Of a stretch of DNA of 36,609 nucleotides, positions 16,026-24,352 are shown in pieces. The notes below the pieces were generated by a model that saw only the letters and a list, made by a program, of their open reading frames with translations, searched no databases and had not been told where the DNA came from. The number at the start of each line of letters is the position of its first letter. Position 1 is the first letter of the stretch. Position numbers and translations under genes: made by a program. Origin of the DNA: an uncultured Clostridium sp. (lineage in GTDB: Bacteria > Bacillota > Clostridia > TANB77 > CAG-508); assembly GCA_946499885.1 (NCBI GenBank), contig CAMMTN010000017.1, forward strand, positions 1-36,609. Direction: 5' to 3'.

Positions 16026-16102
16026 GGGTAAACAGTAAATCACAAGGAAAGGGGACATACATTGTCCCAATAGGAATACCCCGATATAAATGTGTATCCC
16101 CT
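16026..16102 (+). repeat. PK-8: second tandem element, 29 nt before rpsD
   Basis: Upstream GGGTA (16026-16030) is complementary to loop TACCC (16077-16081). Stem AGGGGACATACATT (16050-16063) pairs with AATGTGTATCCCCT (16089-16102) with one mismatch and one G-U. The loop-side half of the stem is changed on both strands relative to PK-3 (ATT with AAT in place of CTC with GAG), again compensatory. Confidence 0.75.
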
Positions 16103-16131
16103 AACATTAATTAGGAAGGTGAAAATTAAAA

Positions 16132-16758
16132 ATGGCAAGATATAAAGATGAACAATGCCGTATTTGCCGTAGAGAAGGACAAAAATTGTTTTTAAAAGGT
16201 TCAAGATGTTATACAGACAAATGTAGCATATCAAGAAGAAACTATGCTCCAGGACAAAATGGTCAAAAGAAGAAAAAACTTTCTGAATATGGTACACAAT
16301 TAAGAGAAAAACAAAAAACAAAAGCTTACTATGGAGTAAGTGAAAAACAATTTAGAAAATACTTCGAAATGGCTTCAAATACAAAAGGTATAACAGGTGA
16401 AGTATTACTTCAAATATTAGAAAGTAGATTAGATAATGTAGTATATAGACTAGGATTAGGTAGCTCAAGAGCACAAGCTAGAATGCTTGTAACACATGGC
16501 GCTTTTGAAGTTAATGGTCATAAAGTAGATATACCATCATATTTAGTAAAAGCAGGAGATGTAATCTCTGTAAGAGAAATTAGAAAAGATAACGGAGCTA
16601 TTAAAGCAAACGTAGAAGAAAATGCAGCAAAACCAGTTCCAGCTTGGCTTGAAAAAGATGCAGAAAAATTAAGTGGTAAAGTTGTAAGATTAGCAGCAAG
16701 AGAAGATATAGACTTACCAGTCGAAGAACACTTAATAGTAGAGCTTTACTCTAAATAA
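16132..16758 (+). CDS. rpsD: 30S ribosomal protein S4, zinc-binding form
   Basis: S4, a primary 16S rRNA binder; it is a translational repressor of its own mRNA in several bacteria. The 208 residues include cysteines at 9, 12, 26 and 31, the zinc-binding C+ form, and the S4 RNA-binding domain [34 protein letters not shown] (about 98-131). It ends with the family stretch [24 protein letters not shown] lies nine bases upstream. Its place in the alpha cluster, rather than alone as in Bacillus subtilis, fits Clostridia. Confidence 0.97.
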   Translation: MARYKDEQCRICRREGQKLFLKGSRCYTDKCSISRRNYAPGQNGQKKKKLSEYGTQLREKQKTKAYYGVSEKQFRKYFEMASNTKGITGEVLLQILESRLDNVVYRLGLGSSRAQARMLVTHGAFEVNGHKVDIPSYLVKAGDVISVREIRKDNGAIKANVEENAAKPVPAWLEKDAEKLSGKVVRLAAREDIDLPVEEHLIVELYSK

Positions 16759-16803
16759 TAGAATATAAGAAGTGAAAATTTCTAATAAAATTGGGAGGTA
16801 AAA

Positions 16804-17751
16804 ATGATAGAATTCGAAAGACCAAATATTAAATGCTTAGAAATTGATAATGATAGTAACTATGCAAAATTTGTATGTGAACCATTGGAAAGAGGATATG
16901 GAATTACAATTGGAAATTCACTAAGAAGAATATTACTATCTTCACTTCCTGGAAGTGCTATTACAAGCGTGAAAATAGATGGAGTTCTACATGAGTTTTC
17001 TACAATACCAAATGTAGTAGAAGATGTTCCAGAAATAGTTATTAACTTAAAAAGTGTAAGATTAAAGCTAGATCAAAATGAAGAAAAAACATTGAGAATA
17101 GATGTTAAAGGACCAGTAGATGTAAAAGCTGGTGACATAATTACAGACGGAACAGTAGAAATACTAAATCCAGATTTACATATAGCAACAGTTTCAGAAG
17201 GTGGAACACTAAAGATGGAACTTACAGCTGATATGGGTAGAGGATATAATAATGCTGAAAAAAATAAAAAACCAGATCAAGCAATAGGAGTACTTCCAAT
17301 AGACTCTATTTATACTCCAGTAAAAAAAGTAAACTATGCAGTTGAAAATACTAGAGTTGGTCAAAGAGTTGACTATGATAAATTAACAATAGAAGTTTGG
17401 ACAGATGGAAGTCTAAAACCTTATGAAGCTTTAAGTTTAGCAGCAAAAGTTATGACAAGTCATTTAGATTTATTTATAGACTTATCTGAAACAGCAAAAA
17501 ATACTCAAGTAATGATAGAAAAAGAAGAAAATAAGAAAGAAAGAGTTCTAGAAATGTCAATTGAAGACTTAGAATTATCTGTAAGATCATTCAATTGTTT
17601 AAAAAGAGCTGGTATTTCTACAGTAGAAGATTTAGCAAATAAATCAGAATCAGATATGATGAAAGTTAGAAATCTTGGAAAGAAATCATTAGATGAAGTT
17701 ACAAATAAATTACATGATTTGGGATTGGATTTTAGAAAAGATGATGAATAA
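16804..17751 (+). CDS. rpoA: DNA-directed RNA polymerase alpha subunit
   Basis: Alpha, which nucleates RNA polymerase assembly and contacts promoter UP elements. The 315 residues comprise the N-terminal dimerisation domain ([22 protein letters not shown] about residues 29-50, then [15 protein letters not shown]) and, after an acidic/basic linker around 235-250, the C-terminal DNA-binding domain ([22 protein letters not shown] to LGKKSLDEV). GGGAGG is six bases upstream. It follows rpsD by 45 nt. A short palindrome GTATTAAA/TTTAATAC (17757-17773) follows it. Confidence 0.98.
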   Translation: MIEFERPNIKCLEIDNDSNYAKFVCEPLERGYGITIGNSLRRILLSSLPGSAITSVKIDGVLHEFSTIPNVVEDVPEIVINLKSVRLKLDQNEEKTLRIDVKGPVDVKAGDIITDGTVEILNPDLHIATVSEGGTLKMELTADMGRGYNNAEKNKKPDQAIGVLPIDSIYTPVKKVNYAVENTRVGQRVDYDKLTIEVWTDGSLKPYEALSLAAKVMTSHLDLFIDLSETAKNTQVMIEKEENKKERVLEMSIEDLELSVRSFNCLKRAGISTVEDLANKSESDMMKVRNLGKKSLDEVTNKLHDLGLDFRKDDE

Positions 17752-17826
17752 TCCTATGTATTAAATTTTAATACGAGTTAGAATTAATGAGAATTTGTAC
17801 TTTAAATAAAGAGGAGGGAAAATAAA

Positions 17827-18351
17827 GTGGCAACTAATAGAAAATTAGGTAAAACAACTGATATAAGATTAGCAATGCTAAGAACACAAGTTACTGACTT
17901 AATATTACATGGTAAAATAGAAACAACAGAAGCTAGAGCAAAAGAAGTAAAAGCCATAGCTGATAGCTTAATATCTTTAGCTGTAAAAGAGAAAGATAAC
18001 TTTGAAACAGTTGATGTAAAAGTTATTAAAGCAAAAGTTGATAGCAAAGGAAATAAAGTTACAGAACTTGTAAAAAGCAAAAATGGTAAAGAATATTTAA
18101 AAGTAGTTAAAGAGGAAACTACTGAAAAAAGACAAAAAGATATGCCATCTAGATTAAATGCTAGAAGAAAAATGATGAAATCATTAAATAAAGTTAAAGA
18201 TGCAGAAGGAAATAACATAGATTTAACAGCAAAGTTATTTAATGAAATAGCTCCTAAATATGAAGGAAGAGTTGGAGGATACACAAGAATTCTTAAACTT
18301 GGACAAAGAAGAGGAGACGCAGCAGAAGTTGTTATGTTGCAATTAGTTTAA
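17827..18351 (+). CDS. rplQ: 50S ribosomal protein L17, long form
   Basis: L17, next to the tunnel exit. It starts at GTG 17827, about eight bases after GAGGAGGG. It has 174 residues, well above the usual 113-130. The conserved ends [25 protein letters not shown] and [22 protein letters not shown] are present. The extra length is an insert of about 45 residues in the middle (around 58-100) rich in Lys, Val and Asp and including [20 protein letters not shown]. It is the last gene of the operon, followed directly by REP-1. Confidence 0.95.
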   Translation: MATNRKLGKTTDIRLAMLRTQVTDLILHGKIETTEARAKEVKAIADSLISLAVKEKDNFETVDVKVIKAKVDSKGNKVTELVKSKNGKEYLKVVKEETTEKRQKDMPSRLNARRKMMKSLNKVKDAEGNNIDLTAKLFNEIAPKYEGRVGGYTRILKLGQRRGDAAEVVMLQLV

Positions 18352-18360
18352 TAAGAAAAA

Positions 18361-18429
18361 TGAACTTTAGGGACGTTCCTTAAAGTTCATTTTTGTATAT
18401 TTAACTTTAAGGAACGTCCCTAAAGTTAA
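18361..18429 (+). repeat. REP-1: inverted REP pair (REPIN-like) after rplQ
   Basis: Left arm 18361-18389 (TGAACTTTAGGGACGTTCCT at its start) and right arm 18401-18429 (TTAACTTTAAGGAACGTCCC at its start) are inverse copies separated by 11 nt. Each arm is itself a small hairpin (ACTTTA with TAAAGT), as REP units are. The same pair is found at 31418 and 36425. It probably doubles as the terminator of the ribosomal operon. Confidence 0.8.
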
Positions 18430-18471
18430 ATTCATATAATATGGTAACTAGTATAAACTTAGGAGGTTATC

Positions 18472-18828
18472 ATGTTAGATTTTATAATAAATGGAGTATT
18501 TTGGGTGCTTGCTTTATATGGCTTAATTGAGATCATTAAAAATATTATATATATTTGTACATATACAAATTTAAAATCTGATGGAATATATATAATTATA
18601 GCTGCTAAAAATCAAGAAAATAGAATAGAGGGCTTTTTACGTACAATTCTTTTTAGAATTATGTATGGAAAAGAAGAATGTGTAAAAGATGTTATAGTAA
18701 CAGATTTAAATTCAACAGATGATACAATGAAAATATTAAATAAACTAAGTAAAGATTATGATGAGATAAAAGTAGTAAATTGGAAAGAATGTAAAGAGGT
18801 AATAGATAGTATAAAAGAAGCTAGCTGA
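18472..18828 (+). CDS. Small membrane-anchored protein, possible glycosyltransferase-like fold
   Basis: 118 residues, starting ten bases after TAGGAGG. One N-terminal hydrophobic segment (about 1-29, FWVLALYGLIEIIKNIIYIC) is followed by a soluble domain. The pattern IYIIIAAKNQENRIEGFLRTIL ... VKDVIVTDLNSTDDTMKILNKLSKDYDEIKVVNW resembles the nucleotide-sugar-binding half of family-2 glycosyltransferases (viVtDdgStDdT). The protein is much too short to be a full enzyme and lacks any later catalytic motif. I do not recognise a named family. It is flanked by REP-1 and a hairpin-rich gap, probably with its own transcript. Confidence 0.75.
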   Translation: MLDFIINGVFWVLALYGLIEIIKNIIYICTYTNLKSDGIYIIIAAKNQENRIEGFLRTILFRIMYGKEECVKDVIVTDLNSTDDTMKILNKLSKDYDEIKVVNWKECKEVIDSIKEAS

Positions 18829-18866
18829 ATATTGGATAGTATTATCAGTTAAAATTATTTTTTATT

Positions 18867-18992
18867 GTATAGGAAAAATCGACTTTTTCATTCATATTTT
18901 AGTGTTTTCAACGATTTTTCCGTATACAACAAGGTTAAGTTTCCTTGGGCTGTGCATATTTGCGAAGCAAAATGCACATGTGGCGAAGCCAC
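18867..18992. repeat. Three consecutive hairpins downstream of the small membrane protein
   Basis: GTATAGGAAAAATCG (18867-18881) pairs with CGATTTTTCCGTATAC (18912-18927); TGTGCAT (18951-18957) pairs with ATGCACA (18972-18978) with TTGC/GCAA inside; and GTGGC (18980-18984) pairs with GCCAC (18988-18992) around GAA. The second resembles the rpsS-rplV array. The gap has no open frame of interest. The first is the best terminator candidate for the gene before it. Confidence 0.5.
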
Positions 18993-19030
18993 TTTTCTTA
19001 TAAGATTATGCTAAATTTACTGAACTTAAT

Positions 19031-19095
19031 AAGAAATAAAATCTATATCCTTAACTAGTTAAAAATTAATTTTACACTAGTTTAAGATATAGATT
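19031..19095 (-). terminator. Terminator of the minus-strand DUF3137-like gene
   Basis: AATCTATATCCTTAACTAGT (19040-19059) and ACTAGTTTAAGATATAGATT (19076-19095) are near-perfect inverse copies of 20 bp. On the minus strand the hairpin is followed by TTTATTTCTTATT. It stands 16 nt beyond the stop codon at 19111. Confidence 0.65.
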
Positions 19096-19110
19096 GTTAG
19101 TGCTTTTATA

Positions 19111-20127
19111 TTATATTCTTTTCTTAAATTCATCTAATAAATAAGAAACTAAATATAAGGCTAAATAATTCTTGTATAAAATTTCTTTATCATATACTTC
19201 ATCTTTTAATGGTGGTGCGGAAAATAGTCCATCAATCCAAAATCGCATATAAATATAATTTTCAATAATAGCAATTTCGAATTTCTTAGTATTATATAAA
19301 TCTATTAAAATTTTAATCAAACCTTCGTCAAATATATTACAATTTGAATTTGAAGAATGTATATTAAAATATTTGTTTAAGTTAGGAATGTTTATATTGT
19401 AATAATTAGTTTCTAAATAATTTTCTGTATTTTTATTTTTTACAACTTGGTTTACATCTGCTGCAAAAGTATTAAATAATTTATCATTCAATATTTTCTT
19501 CTTTTTTATATATAATTCAAAATTTGGATGTGATGACAGTTTACTTTTTGCAAATACACCTTCAAAAGTTTCATATTTTCGAGTAGAGTTAATATGAGTA
19601 TTAGAAGTATGATTATAATACTTATATTCAGTAATGACTTTTGAAATAGTAATTTCATCATTTCCATATATACCATTAATTACATCAGATGATAAAAACT
19701 CATTGAAATGTTCAACTTTAAGTTTTTTATAATCTTCATAATCTATATTGCTTTCTGGATAATATTTTAAAGAAGAATCAAAAGCTTCAATTAATTTTGT
19801 CATTATTTTTTCTTTATATTTTTTTTCATATTCGTTTATATTCGTTTTTTTTCTTAAAGAAATAATCATTGGAAAAGTAAATGAACAAACAAAACAAATC
19901 ATAAAAATGCACATAGTTATATCTTCACTTTCTTATTTAAATCCTATAAAAGCAAACGAAAAAATTACTATAAGTAATAATATGAGTTCAACAATATAAA
20001 TTATTTTTTTAGTATTTTTTCTTTCTGATACAGCTAGAATTCGTTGATTTTCCATTTCATCAAAGATCTGTTTATTTTGAGATATAAATTTATTGTAAAA
20101 ATCCTCAAAGTTATTTTCTATATTCAT
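19111..20127 (-). pseudogene. DUF3137-like two-pass membrane protein split by an in-frame stop
   Basis: Two open frames in the same phase lie head to tail. The first (20127-19933, 64 residues) has a soluble N-terminus and one membrane helix (IIYIVELILLLIVIFSFAFIG). It stops at TAA 19935-19933. Six sense codons later an ATG (19914) opens 267 residues that begin with a second membrane helix (MCIFMICFVCSFTFPMII) and continue as a soluble domain with YYPESNIDYEDYKKLKVEHFNEF, a layout I associate with DUF3137. Joined, they make about 338 residues, a reasonable full length. The second part has no good ribosome site. Either one nonsense mutation has broken the gene, or it is now made as two chains. 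The function of DUF3137 is unknown to me. Confidence 0.65.
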
Positions 20128-20165
20128 ATTGTAACATCTCCCTTTTAATATAAATATTTTAAAAT

Positions 20166-20194
20166 AGTATATAATAATATAAAGTTTTTGTCTA
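20166..20194 (-). promoter_or_regulatory. Promoter of the DUF3137-like gene
   Basis: On the minus strand TAGACA (20194-20189) and TATACT (20171-20166) are separated by 17 nt. They lie about 40 nt before the ATG at 20127, which has GGGAGAT as ribosome site. Confidence 0.5.
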
Positions 20195-20344
20195 TTATTT
20201 TTAAAAAAATCATGTAAAGATATGAATTGTAACCAATAATTAATTATGTATTGGTGAATTGAAAAAGTAAAATATAATTAGAAAAAGTAAATTCTAGTTA
20301 CTGATTAAATGCTATTTAAAAGAATTTAATTAGCCAAAAAGGAT

Positions 20345-20513
20345 TGCTTTTTCTTTAAATTTTGTGTAAAATGAAGATATAAACAAGAAAAAAGGGCGAC
20401 TTTAAGCGAGTGAATTTAAACTAATTTTTTTTCGTGTAAGATTAATTTCTATTCACTTTAGTGGTGCTCTCAACAGAGGCATATTAAGTTAGCCATAGGT
20501 GCTTCTTGTTTAT
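20345..20513 (+). ncRNA. Unidentified structured region, possible small RNA, beside the IS30 element
   Basis: TTGCTT (20345-20350) and TAAAAT (about 20368-20373) with 17 nt between form a possible plus-strand promoter. Directly after it, ATAAACAAGAA (20381-20391) pairs with TTCTTGTTTAT (20503-20513), enclosing AGTGAAT/ATTCACT, a CACTTTAGTG hairpin, and GCTCTC-AACA-GAGGC. The closed shape suggests a stable RNA of about 133 nt, but I cannot match it to any family I know. The 3' arm overlaps the left terminal repeat of the IS, so it could also be a product of IS insertion. The stretch 20195-20340 shows only AT-rich repeats (GAAAAAGTAAA twice). Confidence 0.35.
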
Positions 20514-21806
20514 GTTATAGAGAGATGTTTATCATTATTTAAGAAGATAAGGTTGTAGCGTGACCTTGTCTTTTTCTATCTTTTGTATATGCAATTTATC
20601 TAATGTTTCTTTACCATAGAAAAATTCAAATGCTTCATAAGGAGTTTTACCACCTAATGATTTTCTAGGTACAGAATTAATATGAGAAAACATTAAATCA
20701 AGCTTGTCCTGTGTAAGCTCTTTCATACTCTTTCTCTTTTGAAGAATATCACGAATAAATATGTGATTGTTTTCAACATGAGGCTTTTGACTTGCCATTT
20801 GAGCATCACAATAGAAAATATTACTTCTAATTTCACCAGTTTCATGGTTTATCTCAAAAAGGTTTGGTTTAGCAAATTCAGAACCTCTATCAGTTAGTAA
20901 TAGACCAAATAACTTCTTGAATATTTCTTCAGGCAAAATATCTTGAAAGTAATTTAAAGAATTGGACATTTCTTCTGCAGTTTTATGTTGTTTTAAAAGA
21001 CCTATCATAAGTCCAGTATTTTCAAAGATAAAAGTTTGAATATATGGACCTTCTTGATGATTGTATACAGTATCCATTTCTGTTGTAGGAGAACAAGGAT
21101 TATTTTTAATAAATTCTAAATAATCTTCATACTTTCTTCCAGTATAGTCGGCTGGTTCTGCTCTTTTCTTAAGTTTTTTCTTTTTTAGTTTTCTAGTAAC
21201 TTTTCTTCGTAAATCAAGGTTAGTAACACCCCAATCTTTAAATAGCCCCATTTCTATGTAAGTATATATTGTTTTTTCACATTGAGTAATTTCCTTATGA
21301 TTTTGTAAAATTGTGTAAATAGACTGACCTTGTTTAATTAAAGGACATATTATATGGGCTAATTCGTAAAGTTCAGTAGTGTTTAAATTAACACCTTCTC
21401 TAGAGTCCTTTAAAGTATATTCATAATTTTTTTGAGCAACATTTGCGTAGTAGAAATATTTAGTTTTTCTACATTTTTTAATATTAGGGCAACAGTTACA
21501 AGCACCAACAAATCTATCTCTTCTATTACAAGAAACTTCTTCAAAATGAATACATCTACTAGTACAAACCATACAATCCTTAAAAAATTTACAATTCCAA
21601 GGAGGAGTATCTACTAGAGAATATTTACATTTTCTGTTCTTTTTAATTTCTTTTCCTATTGTAGATTGGCTTTTATTAAGCTCTTTAGCAGTTTCAAATT
21701 TTCTTAATCCTTTGCAAATATTTTGTTCAATAATTTTTCTATCTTCTAAAGAAAGATGTTTTCCATTAAAATCCATAAAATACCTTCTTTCTCAAGAAGC
21801 ACCTAT
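20495..21806 (-). mobile_element. IS30-family insertion sequence
   Basis: Perfect 14-bp terminal inverted repeats, ATAGGTGCTTCTTG (20495-20508) and CAAGAAGCACCTAT (21793-21806), bracket a transposase that fills the 1.31-kb element. No short target duplication is visible next to the repeats. Further out, a second inverted pair AAAAAGTAAATTCTA (20282-20296)/TAGAATTTACTTTTT (21885-21899) and a direct repeat TTAATTATGTATT (20240-20252 and 21909-21921) surround it, which may mark a larger or older element. Confidence 0.8.
20535..21776 (-). CDS. IS30-family transposase
   Basis: DDE transposase of 413 residues. Residues 1-50 form the N-terminal helix-turn-helix (LSLEDRKIIEQNICKGLRKFETAKELNKSQSTIGKEIKKN). 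A Cys-rich zinc-like block follows (62-102, with CMVCTSRC and CNCCPNIKKC). The catalytic triad reads D235 (TTEMDTVYNH), D296 (LLLTDRGSEF) and E335 (KPHVENNHIFIRDIL), followed by the family ending RKSLGGKTPYEAFEFFYG. The frame is intact, so it may be active. The ATG has GAAGG upstream, inside the right end of the IS. Confidence 0.93.
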   Translation of the reverse strand: MDFNGKHLSLEDRKIIEQNICKGLRKFETAKELNKSQSTIGKEIKKNRKCKYSLVDTPPWNCKFFKDCMVCTSRCIHFEEVSCNRRDRFVGACNCCPNIKKCRKTKYFYYANVAQKNYEYTLKDSREGVNLNTTELYELAHIICPLIKQGQSIYTILQNHKEITQCEKTIYTYIEMGLFKDWGVTNLDLRRKVTRKLKKKKLKKRAEPADYTGRKYEDYLEFIKNNPCSPTTEMDTVYNHQEGPYIQTFIFENTGLMIGLLKQHKTAEEMSNSLNYFQDILPEEIFKKLFGLLLTDRGSEFAKPNLFEINHETGEIRSNIFYCDAQMASQKPHVENNHIFIRDILQKRKSMKELTQDKLDLMFSHINSVPRKSLGGKTPYEAFEFFYGKETLDKLHIQKIEKDKVTLQPYLLK

Positions 21807-21813
21807 ACTTACT

Positions 21814-21841
21814 ATTATACAACTTTCTTTTAATCTTACAA
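21814..21841 (-). promoter_or_regulatory. Probable transposase promoter
   Basis: On the minus strand TTGTAA (21841-21836) and TATAAT (21819-21814) are separated by 16 nt, starting transcription at the right edge of the IS. The boxes lie just outside the terminal repeat, so either the flank drives the transposase or the IS end is further out than the visible repeat. Confidence 0.45.
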
Positions 21842-21945
21842 TATCTATTAAAATACAATTAAATTATATTTATTATTATTTGAATAGAATTTACTTTTTT
21901 TATTAACTTTAATTATGTATTAAGTAGCAAACCTTACAAAACAAC

Positions 21946-21974
21946 TTGTAAATCATTATCTCATATGATATAAT
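21946..21974 (+). promoter_or_regulatory. recD2 promoter
   Basis: TTGTAA (21946-21951) and TATAAT (21969-21974) with a 17-nt spacer, about 30 nt before the start of recD2. Confidence 0.6.
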
Positions 21975-22002
21975 GTGAACATAAAATCACAAAAAGAGGT
22001 AA

Positions 22003-24352
22003 GTGAATTTGCAATTACAAGGAGAAGTTATTGAAATAATATACAAAAATGACTTAAATAGTTATTGTATAGCAATTTTTAAAATAGATAAAGAAAAAAA
22101 CGAAAATGACGAAATAAAAACTTTAGAAGAAGAAACTACAATAGTAGGGTATCTACCTTTTATAAATGTGGGAGATACCCTTAAAATTGTTGGAAAAATT
22201 GTAGAACATCCAGAATACGGAAAACAAGTAAAAGTAGATACTTTTGAAAAAATGATGCCACAAACTACAAAAGCTTTAGAAAGATATTTGGCAAATTGTG
22301 GAATTAAAGGAATTGGACCAGCTACAGCAAGTAAAATAGTAGATACTTTTGGAGAAGATACTCTAAATGTATTTAAATTTGAACCAATTAAACTTGCACA
22401 GATAAAAGGCATTACTAAAGATAGAGCTATTGAAATTGCAAATACTTTTATAGAAAATTGGGAAGTTTGGCAATTAGTTGGATTTTTAGATAAATTTGGA
22501 ATAGGACCACAAAGTGCAGAAAAAATATATAAAACTCTTGGAGTAAATGCAATAGATGAAATAGAAGCTAATCCATACATATTAATAGATTTAGTAAATA
22601 AAGTTAATTTTGAGCAGATAGATAAAATGGCTCTAGGACTAGGAATTGAGCATAATAATCAAAAACGTATAAGAAGTGGAATAAAACATGCGTTAATTCT
22701 TATGACATATAATGGGCATTGTTGTACTAGATATGAAAATTTAGTAGATTTTGTTGTTAAACTATTAGGAGTTACAGGAAATGATGTAGAAGAAACTATT
22801 ATAAATATGAAGGCAAAAGAGGATATTGTAATAGAAGAAAGAAATGACGAAGAATGGGTATATCTATATTCATTTTATAAAGCAGAGGAAAATGTAGCTA
22901 GAAGATTAATTGATTTAGATACATATAAAAATATAAAAAAGATTGACAGATTTGAAAAAGAATTAAAGTTATTTGAAGAAAAATCAAGCATAGATTTATC
23001 AGAAAAACAAAAAGAATCAATAGAGGCTATAAACGAAAATAATGTTTGCATTATAACAGGAGGACCAGGTACTGGTAAAACTACAATTATAAAGACAATT
23101 ATAGATATATTTAAGCATAATGAAATGAAGCCAGTTCTTTGTGCACCAACAGGAAGAGCAGCTAAAAAAATGACAGAAACTACAGGGGAAGAAGCAAAAA
23201 CTTTGCACAGATTATTAGAAATAGGTAAATTTTCTGATGAAGACCAAGGAATAAATACAGATATTTCAGTAGCTCCTATTGATGGAGATATTGTTATTGT
23301 AGATGAAATGTCTATGGTGGATATTTTTCTTATGAATTATCTATGTAAAGCTTTATATAAAGGAACTAAATTAGTTTTGGTAGGAGATATAGACCAGCTT
23401 CCATCAGTTGGACCAGGAAATGTGCTGAAAGACATAATTGAATCTGAAAAAATAACAACAATCACATTAAATAAAATTTTTAGACAAGCCGCTAAAAGTA
23501 AAATTATAGTAAATGCGCATAGAGTAAATGAAGGAATAGGCTTTATTACAAAAGAAGAAATACAAGATATGAAAAACGAGAATTTGGAAGATAATTTAGA
23601 AGAAAATGCACAAGATAAAAAAATAGATGGTCAAAAAGAATTTTTAGAAGATTTTTTCTTTGTTGATGAGAAAAATAAAGAAAAGATACTATATAATATA
23701 ATTACTTTAAGTGGTGAAAGACTAAAAAAATATGGAGATTATGATTTTTTTAAAAATATACAAATTATAACTCCAACCAAAAAAGGAGAACTTGGAACAA
23801 AAGAATTAAATAAGATTTTGCAACAAGCTGTAAATCCATCATCTGATACTAAAAAGGAAAGAAAATTTGGAGATAGTACTTTTAGAGAAGGTGATAGGAT
23901 TATGCAAATAAAAAACAATTATGATATTTATTGGGAGAAAAAAGCTCCAACATTTGAAAGTGGAAGTGGAGTATTTAATGGGGAATTTGGTACAATCTGT
24001 ATAATAGACGAATTTAATAAACAAATTAAAATTAAATTTGATGATGAAAAAGAAGTGTGGTATCAGTTTAATGAATTAGAACAAATAGAACATGCTTATG
24101 CGATAACAGTGCATAAAGCACAACGGAAGCGAGTTTGACGTGGTTATAATGCCAATTTCACAAACAGCACCAATGCTACTTACAAGAAACTTGCTATATA
24201 CAGGAATGACAAGAGCAAAGAAACTTTTGATTATAATAGGAAATAAAAATATAATTGATTTTATGATAAATAATAGTGATAATAAAAAAAGAAATACTGG
24301 TTTAGCATTTAAAATAAGCCAATGGGGACGTACACCTTTGGCTCAATTATAA
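22003..24352 (+). pseudogene. recD2: RecD2-type helicase with a one-base frameshift
   Basis: Superfamily 1B 5'-3' DNA helicase of the RecD2/YrrC type, involved in repair and replication restart. The start is GTG 22003 or, with better spacing from AGAGGT, TTG 22009. The N-terminal OB part (VGYLPFINVGDTLKIVG) and helix-hairpin-helix repeats (CGIKGIGPATASKIVD) are followed by Walker A ITGGPGTGKTT (about residue 350), Walker B IVDEMSMVD, GDIDQLPSVGPGNVL and LNKIFRQA. In the C-terminal motif the text reads AITVHKAQ and then shifts: an extra C at 24124 (CAACGGAAGC) makes the frame stop at 24138. Removing it restores QGSEFDVVIMP and a normal end at 24352. The last residues (SQWGRTPLAQL) are encoded by a REP arm. 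A sequencing error is possible. Confidence 0.9.

Noticed and set aside
3845-16102. PK elements as a CRISPR array
   Set aside because: Copies lie kilobases apart or as diverged pairs, with genes between them, no constant spacer and no cas gene.
3845-16102. PK elements as T-box or known metabolite riboswitches
   Set aside because: No T-box sequence, no terminator after each copy and no match to riboswitch cores I know. They stand inside an operon rather than at its head.
20381-20513. Structured region as 6S RNA, SRP RNA or tmRNA
   Set aside because: No match to the conserved cores of these RNAs, and it is shorter than typical 6S or tmRNA.
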